Of a stretch of DNA of 64,000 nt, positions 54,267 through 62,900 are shown piece after piece. Location: contig CAVTSO010000005.1 in the NCBI GenBank assembly GCA_963737445.1, forward strand, positions 1-64,000. Direction: 5' to 3'. Numbering within the stretch: the first letter of the stretch is position 1; each line of letters opens with the position of its first letter. Origin of the DNA: JAICYJ01 sp963737445. GTDB taxonomy: Bacteria > Actinomycetota > Thermoleophilia > Gaiellales > JAICJC01. Under the pieces are notes generated by a model, which saw nothing but the letters and a program-made list of their open reading frames with translations, did not search any database and was not told the DNA's origin. The position numbers and the translations under genes are program-made.

Positions 54267-55880
54267 TCAGCCGAACCAGATGGTGGTGTACCCATTCCCG
54301 AACGAGTCGAGGTTGAGCGTGCCCTTGCTGGGCTGGAAGCCCTGCACCTTGGATGAGTACGCGTCCACCAGGTCGTTGAAGAACGGGATGATGTACCCGC
54401 CGTTGTCGTACTCGAGGCTCTGCATCTCCTGGATGATCGGGCACTGCTTGGCCGGATCGGTCTCCTGCAGCGCCTGGTTGTAGAGGTCCAGGTAGTTCGA
54501 GCCGGGACCGGTCTTGGGCGGCCAGTGCGTCTCGTTATAGGGAGCGGTGGGGATGCTGCCGTTGGCAACCTGGGGCAGGAAGTTGCGGGTGCCCCAGAAG
54601 TCGACCGAGAAGGCCAGCTTCAGGTACTGGTCGCCGTAGTAGTTGGGGTCGTTGTGGACGTTCACGGTGACGCCGGCAGCCTTTGCCTGGGTGGCGAACA
54701 CGTCCGCCGACTGGACCATGCCGGCCGCACCGTTGGTGGTATGCAGATCGACGGTGAGACCCTCCTTGCCGGCCTGCTTGAGCAGGGACTTGGCCTGCTC
54801 GATGTCTTGTTGGCGCTGAGGAAGCGAGTGGTTGAAGCACGGGTCGAACGGGGAGTAGAGGTCGTTGGCGACAGTGCCGTATCCGGACAGCACCTGCTCC
54901 ACCATCTGCTGGCGGTCGACCATCAGCCGGAAGGCTTGGCGCACGCGGTTGTCGGTGAACGGCTCCATGTCGATCGCCATGCACAGCGGCAGCCACCCGC
55001 CCGTCTTCGACACCAGCACCGTGGTGCCCGCGTGCGACTTCGCGACGTTCACCTCGCCGAACGGAAGATCGGTCATGGCATCGGCCTGTCCGGCCAGAAG
55101 CGCGTTCACCTGGGCGGTCGCGTCCTTGAAATCGGTGATCGTGACCTGGTCGAAATACGGCCCCTCGCCCCAGTAGTTCGGATTGCGCATGTGCGTGCTC
55201 TCCTGGCCGGGCGTGAACGACTTCAAGATGTAGCCACCGGTGCCGTGCTGAGGAGCCGGGTAGGCCTCGTAGCCGTCGGGGACGATCCCGTTGTAGTACT
55301 GCCCCAGCTGCTGTCCGATCCCCGCATCGGCGTAGCTCAGGTTCAGCTGGATCGTGGACTGGTTGAGCTTCTTGATGCCCGAAGACTTGAGGGATGCGAA
55401 GCCGGCCGCGCCGAACAGACCGTTCTTGCTGTTGATGATCCTGTTCAGGGAGTAGACGACATCGTCGGCGGTCAGCGTCTTGCCGTTCTGGAACTCGATC
55501 CCCTTCTTGAGCACGATCGTCCACTGATCGGGCTTGTTCTGCGTGACTTCCTGGGCCAGATGGTTCTGGAGCTGGTAGTTCGTGTCGAACACGAGCAGCG
55601 TCTCGAATGCGGTCATCAACCGGGCCTGGTCGGGCTTGGTGATGATGGTTTGACCGTCCATGATGTCCTTTGCGCCGCCGCCGGTCACCGCCAGCCGGAA
55701 GTTGCCGCCCTTCTTAGGGGTGCCGGATGCCCCGCCATTCGACGATGCGCCCGACGAGGAACTGCCGCACGCGGCCAGCGATCCGCCCAGTACAACCGCG
55801 CCTGCTCCCACCAGCAACTCGCGCCGGGAGAGCGAGAAGGAGTCCAGGTTCTCGGGCAGTTCCCTTGGCGTATCGACCAT
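54267..55880 (-). CDS. ABC transporter substrate-binding lipoprotein (SBP family 5)
   Basis: 537 residues from ATG 55880. The N-terminus has an RR motif (LSRRELLVGAGAVVLGGSLA) and a lipobox LAAC, so it is a likely Tat-exported lipoprotein. The mature protein has family 5 features: YQLQNHLAQEVTQNKPDQWT, VYSLNRIINSKNG, DQVTITDFKDATAQVNALLA and VRQAFRLMVDRQQMVEQVLS. It binds the substrate for the importer. Specificity is not readable. Neighbours argue for a quaternary amine rather than a peptide. Confidence 0.88.
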   Translation of the reverse strand: MVDTPRELPENLDSFSLSRRELLVGAGAVVLGGSLAACGSSSSGASSNGGASGTPKKGGNFRLAVTGGGAKDIMDGQTIITKPDQARLMTAFETLLVFDTNYQLQNHLAQEVTQNKPDQWTIVLKKGIEFQNGKTLTADDVVYSLNRIINSKNGLFGAAGFASLKSSGIKKLNQSTIQLNLSYADAGIGQQLGQYYNGIVPDGYEAYPAPQHGTGGYILKSFTPGQESTHMRNPNYWGEGPYFDQVTITDFKDATAQVNALLAGQADAMTDLPFGEVNVAKSHAGTTVLVSKTGGWLPLCMAIDMEPFTDNRVRQAFRLMVDRQQMVEQVLSGYGTVANDLYSPFDPCFNHSLPQRQQDIEQAKSLLKQAGKEGLTVDLHTTNGAAGMVQSADVFATQAKAAGVTVNVHNDPNYYGDQYLKLAFSVDFWGTRNFLPQVANGSIPTAPYNETHWPPKTGPGSNYLDLYNQALQETDPAKQCPIIQEMQSLEYDNGGYIIPFFNDLVDAYSSKVQGFQPSKGTLNLDSFGNGYTTIWFG

Positions 55881-55897
55881 GAAGGGGCTCCTTTCGC

Positions 55898-55912
55898 GTT
55901 CGCCATGCGAAC
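55898..55912. promoter_or_regulatory. GTTCGC-CAT-GCGAAC dyad between divergent operons
   Basis: A perfect 15-base inverted repeat between the transporter operon and the iclR gene. IclR-family regulators bind such dyads, so it is a candidate site for the adjacent regulator. A GCGTATAGTGA near 56008 could hold the -10 (TATAGT) of the iclR transcript. Confidence 0.45.
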
Positions 55913-56060
55913 GGTTGTCGTTCACGGCAATCGTGAGGCAGCCGATACTAGAACGCCGAGAGGCACTCGTCAACCCGGCGTTCCTGCTACTGCGAATGCC
56001 GTATGCAGCGCGTATAGTGACCCCGCACACGTTTACTCCTCTGGCAGGAGCATGTTCACG

Positions 56061-56849
56061 ATGAACACGGAGCGTTCGCATGGTGCACAGGTACGGCCTG
56101 CGGCCGCCGGTGAGGCCGTCCAGTCCGTCGACCGTGCCGTGCGGCTCTTGAAGGCGATCTCCTCCAGCGCGGAGCCCGTCACCATCTGGGAGCTGGCGCG
56201 CCGGTGCAGCCTCAACCGCACAACGGTCTGGCGCCTGCTCTCGACGCTCGAGCTGCACGGCCTGGTCGAGCGCAGCCCAGACACTCAGCGCTATCACGTC
56301 GGCTATGAGGCCATTCAGATCGCAGCGGCCGCCGACTACGACGGGCTGGCACGACGGGTGCGGCCGATGCTGGAGCGGACCGCGGCAGCGACCGGGGAGA
56401 GCGTGACGCTCGCCGCTGCCCACCGGTTCACGCTGGTATACGTCGATCAGGCCGATCCACCCAGTGTTCCCGCCCCGAACTGGATCGGGCGTTCGCTCCC
56501 TCTGCATGCCACGTCTTCCGGCAAGGTGTTCCTGGCGTGGCTGCCTGAGACTGAGCTGGACGCCGTGCTGCCGCCGCACCTGGAGGCCTACACCGAGCGC
56601 ACCATCACCGACCGCGCGCTTCTTGACCGGGACCTTGCGGAGATCCGGGTGCGCGGCTACAGCGCCTGCCTGGGAGAGCTCGAGGATCACTCAAACGGGG
56701 TGTCCGCGGCCGTGCTGAACCGGCTCAAACGGCCCGTCGTGGTGGTCAACATCTGGGGCCCGGCGGGGCGCCTCACCCGGGCGCGGATACCCACGTTGGG
56801 GCGGACCGCGCTGAGTCTGGCCCACGAGATCTCGTTGGCGTACGAATGA
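56061..56849 (+). CDS. IclR family transcriptional regulator
   Basis: 262 residues from ATG 56061, with AGGAG ten bases upstream (ATG 56052 would leave only one base of spacing). The winged helix is VDRAVRLLKAISSSAEPVTI, WELARRCSLNRTTVWRLLST. The effector domain contains ATGESVTLAAAHRFTLVYVD, LPLHATSSGKVFLAWLPETE and GELEDHSNGVSAAV. Overlaps the BKACE gene by four bases. It probably responds to carnitine or a related metabolite and controls both divergent operons. Confidence 0.85.
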   Translation: MNTERSHGAQVRPAAAGEAVQSVDRAVRLLKAISSSAEPVTIWELARRCSLNRTTVWRLLSTLELHGLVERSPDTQRYHVGYEAIQIAAAADYDGLARRVRPMLERTAAATGESVTLAAAHRFTLVYVDQADPPSVPAPNWIGRSLPLHATSSGKVFLAWLPETELDAVLPPHLEAYTERTITDRALLDRDLAEIRVRGYSACLGELEDHSNGVSAAVLNRLKRPVVVVNIWGPAGRLTRARIPTLGRTALSLAHEISLAYE

Positions 56850-57742
56850 ACTGGGACGCTTTCATCACGTGCGCGGTGACCGGAGCCGGTGACACCACCG
56901 GCCGCAGCGACAAGGTTCCTGTAACCCCGGACCGGATCGCCGAGAGCGCGATCGAGGCGGCGGCGGCCGGGGCGGCGATCGTCCACATCCACGTCCGGGA
57001 TCCGGCCACCGGACGTGGCTCGCGCGACCCGGCGTTGTACCGGGAGACGGTCGAGCGGATCCGGTCAAGCGGGGTCGACGTCGTGCTCAACCTGACCGCG
57101 GGAATGGGCGGCGATCTGGTGCTGGGCGGCGACGAGTCCCCGCTGCCGCTGGATGCCTCAGGCACGGACATGGTCGGTGCAACTGAACGGCTGGCCCACG
57201 TCGAGGAGCTGCTGCCGGAGATCTGCACGCTCGACTGCGGCAGCATGAACTTCGCTGCCGGCGGCGACTACGTGATGGTGAACACGCCGGGGGTGCTGCG
57301 GGCGATGGCCGCCCGCGTGCAGCGGCTGGGCGTTCGGCCGGAGCTCGAGGTGTTCGACACCGGCGGGTTGGTGATGGTGGAGGAGCTGCTGCGCGACGGC
57401 TTGATCGACGATCCGCCGATGGTCCAGCTCTGCACGGGGATTCCCTATGGGGCTCCCGACGATCCCGGCACCCTGCTGGCGATGGTCAACCGGCTGCCCG
57501 CCAACGCGATCTTCTCGGCCTTTGCGATCGGGCGGATGCAGATCCCGTTCGCCGCGCTCGCGGTGCTCTTGGGCGGCAACGTCCGGGTCGGTCTGGAGGA
57601 CAATCTCTACCTCAGCCGTGGCCTGCTTGCGACCAACGGCCAGCTGGTCGAGCGAGCGGTGGGCCTGCTGGAGTCCATGAACGTGCGGGTGCTCGGCGCC
57701 GAGGAGGTACGAGACAGGCTCGGTCTGGTGCGTCGTGCCTGA
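56846..57742 (+). CDS. BKACE (DUF849) beta-keto acid cleavage enzyme, likely dehydrocarnitine cleavage
   Basis: 298 residues. DUF849 TIM-barrel motifs: NWDAFITCAVTGAG at the start, AAIVHIHVRDPATGRGSRDP (zinc HxH near residue 47), TLDCGSMNFAAGGDY and GLEDNLYLSRGLLATNGQLV with the C-terminal Glu/Asp. The family cleaves beta-keto acids with acetyl-CoA to give acetoacetate and an acyl-CoA. Followed (8-base overlap) by a carnitine dehydrogenase, it is best explained as the 3-dehydrocarnitine cleavage enzyme producing betainyl-CoA. A paralogue lies at 62897. Confidence 0.85.
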   Translation: MNWDAFITCAVTGAGDTTGRSDKVPVTPDRIAESAIEAAAAGAAIVHIHVRDPATGRGSRDPALYRETVERIRSSGVDVVLNLTAGMGGDLVLGGDESPLPLDASGTDMVGATERLAHVEELLPEICTLDCGSMNFAAGGDYVMVNTPGVLRAMAARVQRLGVRPELEVFDTGGLVMVEELLRDGLIDDPPMVQLCTGIPYGAPDDPGTLLAMVNRLPANAIFSAFAIGRMQIPFAALAVLLGGNVRVGLEDNLYLSRGLLATNGQLVERAVGLLESMNVRVLGAEEVRDRLGLVRRA

Positions 57743-59222
57743 TCCGGCGACGACGGTCGGACGGGTCGGTGTGCTGGGTGCCGGAGTGATCGGCGGAGGG
57801 TGGGCGGCGCGCTTCCTGCTGTTCGGGATCGACGTCCTGCTCCACGACCCCGACCCCAACGCAGAGCGCAGGGTCGGCGAGATGCTCGCAAACGCGCGTC
57901 GATCCTGGAGCCGGCTGACGATGGCGCCGATGCCCGAGCCGGGCAGCCTGATGGTCGTCGACGACATCGAGCAGGCCGTCTCGAACGTGGATTTCGTACA
58001 GGAGAGCACTCCGGAACACGAGCAGCTGAAGCGTGAGCTTCTGGCTCGGGCCAGCCAGGTGGCATCGCCCGATACGGTGTTCGCATCCTCGACCTCCGGG
58101 CTGCTGCCGTCGCGGCTCCAGAGTGACATGGCCCATCCGGAGAGGTTGATCGTGGGCCACCCCTTCAACCCTGTCTACCTGCTGCCGCTGGTCGAGGTGT
58201 GCCCAGGAAATCGCACGGCGCCGGAGGCCGTCGACCGCGCCATCGAGGTGTACACCGCGCTGGGCATGTCGCCGCTTCGCCTGCGGCGCGAGATCGACGG
58301 TTTCATCGCCGACCGGCTGCTGGAGGCGCTGTGGCGGGAGGCGCTATGGCTGGTTGCCGATGACGTGGCGACCGTTACGGAGATTGACGATGCGCTTCGC
58401 CTGGGGCCGGGTCTGCGGTGGTCGTTCATGGGGTCGTTCATGTCGTACCGGCTGGGCGGCGGAGAGCTTGGGATGCGGCACTTTCTCGACCAGTTCGGGC
58501 CGACGCTGAAATGGCCGTGGACGAAGCTGACGGACGTTCCCGAACTGACCGGTGAGCTCGTCGCAAAGATCGTCGCACAGTCGGATGGGCAGGCCGGCGG
58601 ACGATCGGCTCGCGAGCTGGAACGGCATCGGGACGACTGCCTGGTGGCGGTACTGCAGGCGCTGCGCGCCGAGGACACCGGCGCCGGCGCGGTTCTTCGC
58701 GAGTGGGAGAAACAGCTGGTCGAACGCGCAGGCCGGGTATGCTCGGCGCCGGAGGACGACGGATTGCTCGTGCATCGTGCGGTGGTGCTTCCGGAGTGGG
58801 TGGACTACAACGGGCACGCGCACGAGAGCCGACTTGTGCAGGTGTTCGGGGACGCGACGGACGCGCTTCTGGCAGCCCTCGGTATCGACGCGGAATACCT
58901 CGAGGCGGGGGGCAGCTACTACACGGTCGAGACGCATCTGTCGCTGCTTCGAGAGGCGCTGGTCGGGCAACGGCTGCGAGTGACAACGCAATTGCTGGGG
59001 TCCGACGACAAGCGCCTGCACGTGTTCCACTCGCTGTACCGGGTCGACGACGGTGAGCTGCTGGCAACAGCTGAGCAGATGCTGGTGCACGTCGATGCAC
59101 GGGCCGGCCGGGCCGTTCCGGCACCGGCCGAGCTGCGCGCTCGGGTCGCGGACCTCACCGCCCGGCATTCGGCGATCCCGTCTCCGGACGGGGTGGGCAA
59201 GCGGATCGCGTTGTCCCGGTGA
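57735..59222 (+). CDS. lcdH: L-carnitine dehydrogenase fused to betainyl-CoA thioesterase
   Basis: 495 residues. Residues 1-320 are a 3-hydroxyacyl-CoA dehydrogenase-like domain (GRVGVLGAGVIGGGWAARFL, ASSTSGLLPSRLQSDMAHPE, VGHPFNPVYLLPLVEVCPGN) of the carnitine 3-dehydrogenase type. Residues 345-480 are a hotdog thioesterase (VVLPEWVDYNGHAHESRLVQ, with the D-x-x-G-H motif, and SYYTVETHLSLLREALVGQR). Together they would oxidise L-carnitine to 3-dehydrocarnitine and hydrolyse betainyl-CoA to glycine betaine. The BKACE gene upstream supplies the middle step. GTG start at 57735. Confidence 0.85.
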   Translation: MPDPATTVGRVGVLGAGVIGGGWAARFLLFGIDVLLHDPDPNAERRVGEMLANARRSWSRLTMAPMPEPGSLMVVDDIEQAVSNVDFVQESTPEHEQLKRELLARASQVASPDTVFASSTSGLLPSRLQSDMAHPERLIVGHPFNPVYLLPLVEVCPGNRTAPEAVDRAIEVYTALGMSPLRLRREIDGFIADRLLEALWREALWLVADDVATVTEIDDALRLGPGLRWSFMGSFMSYRLGGGELGMRHFLDQFGPTLKWPWTKLTDVPELTGELVAKIVAQSDGQAGGRSARELERHRDDCLVAVLQALRAEDTGAGAVLREWEKQLVERAGRVCSAPEDDGLLVHRAVVLPEWVDYNGHAHESRLVQVFGDATDALLAALGIDAEYLEAGGSYYTVETHLSLLREALVGQRLRVTTQLLGSDDKRLHVFHSLYRVDDGELLATAEQMLVHVDARAGRAVPAPAELRARVADLTARHSAIPSPDGVGKRIALSR

Positions 59223-59243
59223 TGTCCCAAAGCGGCCGTCCTG

Positions 59244-59702
59244 CTAGAGATCGCGTGCCGCGGCCAGCACCTCGTCCACGTCGGGCAGCTCGTCGTCTCC
59301 GTACGACCATGCCGCCCGCACCGTCCCGTCGCCGGCTATCAGGAAGCAGCTTCGGACGGGACTGTCAGCCAGGCCGTCGAACTCCTGGTTGACGCCGAAT
59401 CCGCGGACGGCATCTCCCGACCAATCGGTCAAGAGCGGAAAGTTCAGCCACTGCTGCTGTGCATACGCCCTGTGAGAGTAGGGGCTGTCACGCGATACCC
59501 CGAACACCCGCACCCCGAGCGCCTCGAACTCATCGTGGCGGTCTCGCAGTGTGCGCAGTTGGCTGCGGCAGGTATCCGTCCAGTCGTACAGGTAGAAGCT
59601 GAGCACGATCGGACCATCCGCGACCAACTGGCCGGGCGTGACCGGGGTCGAATCCTGTTGCAGCAGCCAGGCATCCGGTGCCGGAGCCCCAAGCTCAAGC
59701 AT
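59244..59702 (-). CDS. Peroxiredoxin (AhpC/TSA family)
   Basis: 152 residues. The thioredoxin-fold core is PIVLSFYLYDWTDTCRSQLR, with the peroxidatic cysteine in TDTC near residue 45 and the catalytic threonine three residues earlier. VFGVSRDSPYSHRAYAQQQW and NFPLLTDWSGDAVRGFGV follow. A second cysteine in VRSCFLIAGDG may resolve it. It reduces peroxides. Convergent with the carnitine operon, 21 bases apart. Confidence 0.85.
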   Translation of the reverse strand: MLELGAPAPDAWLLQQDSTPVTPGQLVADGPIVLSFYLYDWTDTCRSQLRTLRDRHDEFEALGVRVFGVSRDSPYSHRAYAQQQWLNFPLLTDWSGDAVRGFGVNQEFDGLADSPVRSCFLIAGDGTVRAAWSYGDDELPDVDEVLAAARDL

Positions 59703-59999
59703 GAGCGAAGGCTACCCGATCACAAACTGATCGCAGGAGAGACGAGCCAACTATCACGGCTGTCCCGGCGTAGTCCCCTGACAGCTCGCCACCGGGCCCG
59801 CTTGGATCTGATCGGAATCACCGGGAGACGCTTGGTTGCCAGCGTTTCAGGACTCGGCTGGTACCTCGGTGAGTCACCGTGTGCAGCCTGTTTCGAGCCG
59901 TCTGGACGCAGATTGGACGCGCCGTCGATGGGCGGCGAGTGCCACCGCCCACAGCGGATGTGGTTGAGCGAGCCGTCGACGTTCGGAACGTCGACGCTG
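59703..59999. other. 297-bp intergenic region
   Basis: Lower coding likelihood than its surroundings. Open frames here run across the peroxiredoxin gene and are not credible. GAACGTCGACGTTCGGAACG-like dyads near 59970-59996 (ACGTTCGGAACGTCGACG) suggest a regulatory or terminator element downstream of the membrane-protein gene. Confidence 0.25.
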
Positions 60000-60659
60000 C
60001 TAGCGGCCGACCGCGGCGTAGCCGGGCCGAGCCTCAACGGTGTCGACCGCGACTTCCTGGGTGCCCCGGCGCCAGACGAGGACGCTGACGGTCGCCGTCC
60101 AAACGGCGAGGGCGAGGATCCCGAGAATCAGTGCCGGGGAGGCCAGGGCGATCCCGATCAGGATCACCGCCCAGCCGAGCCAGCGCGGCAGCGATGCCCA
60201 CCGTACGATCGCCACGCCGGCGGCCAGACCGAACACGAGGCCCCCGGCCGCCACTGGCAGAACCAGGTACAGCGCCAACATGTTGAGCGCCTGGGCGGCT
60301 GACGGTGCGATCGTCGCGGGCATCATCGCGAGCACGAAGTCGGCGCCGAAGAAGGCGGCCGCGCCCGCGGTGAGCACGGCGGCGCCGGCCAGCAGCACCG
60401 CGCTCAGCCCGTCCGCTCCGTCAGTGCGTCGCAGGTACGCGTACAGCGATCCGGCGAACAGGAGGAAGCAGGCGAATTCCGCGACGATCAGGATGTCGGC
60501 CGTCTCGGCCCGCGTGCCGTTGGCCCGGTAGAACGCGAGCACCTTGGCTCCGCCGGCGCTCGCACCGGGCGGCGACTTGGCGATCGCCATTCCGGCGATC
60601 GCCAGCACCGAAAACGCGACACCCGTCAACGGCCCCAAGCGACTCAGACGTGTCCACAT
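60000..60659 (-). CDS. Multi-pass membrane protein of unknown function
   Basis: 219 residues with six hydrophobic segments (VAFSVLAIAGMAIA, ILIVAEFACFLLFAGSLYAY, AVLLAGAAVLTAGAAAFFGA, ALNMLALYLVLPVAAGGLVF, WLGWAVILIGIALASPALIL, LGILALAVWTATVSVLVW). I recognise no conserved motif. It is a small integral membrane protein of the type common in actinobacteria. Confidence 0.7.
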   Translation of the reverse strand: MWTRLSRLGPLTGVAFSVLAIAGMAIAKSPPGASAGGAKVLAFYRANGTRAETADILIVAEFACFLLFAGSLYAYLRRTDGADGLSAVLLAGAAVLTAGAAAFFGADFVLAMMPATIAPSAAQALNMLALYLVLPVAAGGLVFGLAAGVAIVRWASLPRWLGWAVILIGIALASPALILGILALAVWTATVSVLVWRRGTQEVAVDTVEARPGYAAVGR

Positions 60660-60818
60660 CTCCTCGTCCTTTCCTTCGCTGGCAAGACGGCTTCAGCCTG
60701 GCATCGAGGGCGACGGCTGTCGTCGGCAGCATGGCCGATCTTGCGTCCGCCGCCCGGCCGACCGTGGTCATCCTCGGGACGGATGTCGGGGACGGCGCCG
60801 GCCGGTATCGTCGCACCG

Positions 60819-61338
60819 ATGACCGTGTTCAGCATCGCTTCCGATGCGCGCAGGTTCGGGTGGCAGGCAGGCGACATCGCCGCTGCGGCGCTGCTGACGT
60901 TGATCGCGGTGGCCGAGGTGGCGTCCTCCGGCCACGCGACGCCACCGGCGCTGATTGCTGCCGCTGTGTTCGCGGCCACTGTCGGGTGGTGCCGGCGGGC
61001 TCCCGCCGCGGCCGTCTGCGTGGGGCTTCTCTGCGGTCCGCGCGGATCAACTCGCCTCCGGGGTACGGATGGTCACTGCCGCCGATGCGCTGCTCGCGCC
61101 CAGCATCACCCGCCGCCTGATCGAGGAGTTCGCAGGCAGGCCCTTTCCTGACCACTGTCCTGGGCTGGACGAGCTCACCCCCCGTGAACTGGAGGTGCTG
61201 CGGTTGATGGCGACGGGTAGGTCGAACGCCGAGATCGCCTCGGACCTCGTGATCGGCGAGTCGACTGTCAAGACGCACGTCGCCCCCGGCGTCGTCACGC
61301 CCGGTCGGCGGCGGGCGGGGAGCGGCGACGAGTTGTAG
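60819..61338 (+). pseudogene. Histidine-kinase N-terminus joined to NarL-type response-regulator C-terminus (deletion scar)
   Basis: From ATG 60819 about 70 codons read as the membrane part of an actinobacterial histidine kinase (FGWQAGDIAAAALLTLIAVA, ALIAAAVFAATVGWCRRAPA, AVCVGLLCG). At about 61036 the similarity passes into another frame and into a response-regulator C-terminus: RADQLASGVRMVTAADALLA, then PSITRRLIEEFAGRP and the LuxR helix-turn-helix LTPRELEVLRLMATGRSNAE IASDLVIGESTVKTHV. The kinase catalytic domain and receiver are missing. The HTH is also cut after KTHVA. The adjacent two-component genes therefore appear to have been fused by deletion. Confidence 0.55.
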
Positions 61339-61375
61339 CTCCACAACCAAGTCGTCCGCGCAGGGCCGCGGCGAG

Positions 61376-62206
61376 TCACACCCACGTCGCTTGCATGCGC
61401 TCCAACCAATCTTCGAAGAGCGCGCGGAACAGGACGGGCCGCTCGATCCGGCCGAGGTGATGCCCGGTCATGTCGAGCACCGCGTACGTGGCTCGTGGGA
61501 ACTCGTCCATCAGGCCCCAGGCGCCGCGGTAGCCGACCCTCGAGTCCTGTCGTCCGGCGAGGATCAGGCTCGGCCGCTCGAACGGAGTGCCGGGACGGCC
61601 CGCGTTTCCCGTGAGCACGTAGTTGGCTTCCAGTCGTTCCAGGAAAGCGTAGTCGGCGGCGCGGTAGGCGGGCATGTCGTGGGCGCGGATCTCGTCGAGC
61701 ATCCGCTGCTCGTGGGCGACGAGAGCGTCGGGAATCCACTGCTCGTCGGGTGCGAGGTCTGTGAAGAGGGAACGATCCTCGATCAGTGTGACCGGGTCGG
61801 GAGTGTCGCGCGTGCCGTCGGATGCCGGCACGTCCGGAACAAGCAGGGCCGCTCCTCGCAGGCGCGCGGGCATCGATCGCACGAGCGCCAGCGCGAGATA
61901 CCCGCCGTAGGAGTTGCCAGCGACCGCGAACGGAGCGTCGGGCATTACTGCGTCGATGAAGCCGGTGACCATCGAGAGCATCTGCTGCTGCGTCGAGAGC
62001 CGCTCAGGGGCAGGGGTCGCTCCGTGCCCGGGGAGGTCGAGGTAGGTGCGCCGCCACCCGGGGTGGGCATCGAAGAGCGGTTCGAGATCGGCCAGCATGT
62101 AGCGGCGATCCGCCGACCACCCGTGAACGAGCAGGATCGGCCTGCCCTCGCCCCGCACCTCGTACGCGATCGGGATGCCGTCGATGGTTTCGGTTTGTTG
62201 GCTCAC
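61376..62206 (-). CDS. Alpha/beta hydrolase
   Basis: 276 residues. The oxyanion hole is LLVHGWSADRRYM, the nucleophile elbow is AVAGNSYGGYLALALV (G-N-S-Y-G near residue 97), the acid is probably in ILAGRQDSRVGYRG, and the histidine is in VLDMTGHHLGRIE near residue 253. A general esterase or lactonase-like enzyme; substrate unknown. It is divergent from the BetI-like TetR gene, sharing the operator palindrome. Confidence 0.85.
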   Translation of the reverse strand: MSQQTETIDGIPIAYEVRGEGRPILLVHGWSADRRYMLADLEPLFDAHPGWRRTYLDLPGHGATPAPERLSTQQQMLSMVTGFIDAVMPDAPFAVAGNSYGGYLALALVRSMPARLRGAALLVPDVPASDGTRDTPDPVTLIEDRSLFTDLAPDEQWIPDALVAHEQRMLDEIRAHDMPAYRAADYAFLERLEANYVLTGNAGRPGTPFERPSLILAGRQDSRVGYRGAWGLMDEFPRATYAVLDMTGHHLGRIERPVLFRALFEDWLERMQATWV

Positions 62207-62211
62207 GATGC

Positions 62212-62243
62212 GGTAAGATAACTAATGCGTCAGTTATCTTACC
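62212..62243. promoter_or_regulatory. 32-bp perfect dyad, TetR-type operator
   Basis: GGTAAGATAACT and AGTTATCTTACC form a perfect 12-base inverted repeat around an 8-base spacer. It lies six bases from the hydrolase start and 24 bases from the tetR ATG, so it should repress both directions. Confidence 0.75.
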
Positions 62244-62267
62244 GTCCGCCGCCCGTTGGAGAGTCCG

Positions 62268-62900
62268 ATGAGTCCCCGACCGAGTGTCGAGGCGAAACGA
62301 CGAGAGGACGTTCTCGAGGCGACCTGGGAGCTGATCATCGAGGTCGGCCAAGCCAACGTCCGGATCGCGGATATCGCCGGGCGCACGGGGACGAGCACGG
62401 CGACGGTGCACTACTACTTCAAGACCAAGAGCGAGGTGCTGAAGGCGACGTTCCGCTACGCGGTCGAGGAGTCGCGGCGACGCTCGGAGGCCGCGCTGGA
62501 TGGCGTCGAGGATCCGTGGGAGCGTCTGATGGCGCTGATCGACGCGCAGCTCCCGCAGGGACAGGGTCGGCGCACCTGGTCGTTGTGGCTGCAGCTGTGG
62601 TGCGACGCCCTCGTTGACCCGTCGCTGCGCACCTTGAACCAGGAGGCATACCGACGCTGGGCCGACCTGATGGAGAGCATTGTCCGCGATGGCCAGCACA
62701 GCGGCCGATTCCGCGACTTCGATCCCCGTGACTTCGTGATTCGCCTCCTGACAATGATGGACGGCCTGGCCATCCAGATGCTGATGGACTCGGACGAGCT
62801 CGACGTCGAGGGATCGCGCAGGCTGCTGCTCGGCTTCGCGCAGGATCAGCTTGACGCGCCGGCGTGGGCACGGCCGGTCATCGGCGGCGGCGTGTCGTGA
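62268..62900 (+). CDS. TetR family regulator (BetI-like)
   Basis: 210 residues from ATG 62268, with TTGGAGAG upstream. The HTH is EDVLEATWELIIEVGQANVR, IADIAGRTGTSTATVHYYFK (residues 15-55). The ligand domain has DPWERLMALIDAQLPQGQGR and RTWSLWLQLWCDALVDPSLR, resembling the BetI/TetR_C_6 subfamily. Its stop overlaps the BKACE start by three bases. It probably represses the hydrolase and its own operon until a beta-keto acid or quaternary-amine precursor appears. Confidence 0.85.
   Translation: MSPRPSVEAKRREDVLEATWELIIEVGQANVRIADIAGRTGTSTATVHYYFKTKSEVLKATFRYAVEESRRRSEAALDGVEDPWERLMALIDAQLPQGQGRRTWSLWLQLWCDALVDPSLRTLNQEAYRRWADLMESIVRDGQHSGRFRDFDPRDFVIRLLTMMDGLAIQMLMDSDELDVEGSRRLLLGFAQDQLDAPAWARPVIGGGVS

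Noticed and set aside
54525..55880. Plus-strand frame across the substrate-binding protein leading into iclR
   Set aside because: Antisense shadow of the binding protein; the real iclR gene starts at 56061 with a Shine-Dalgarno sequence.
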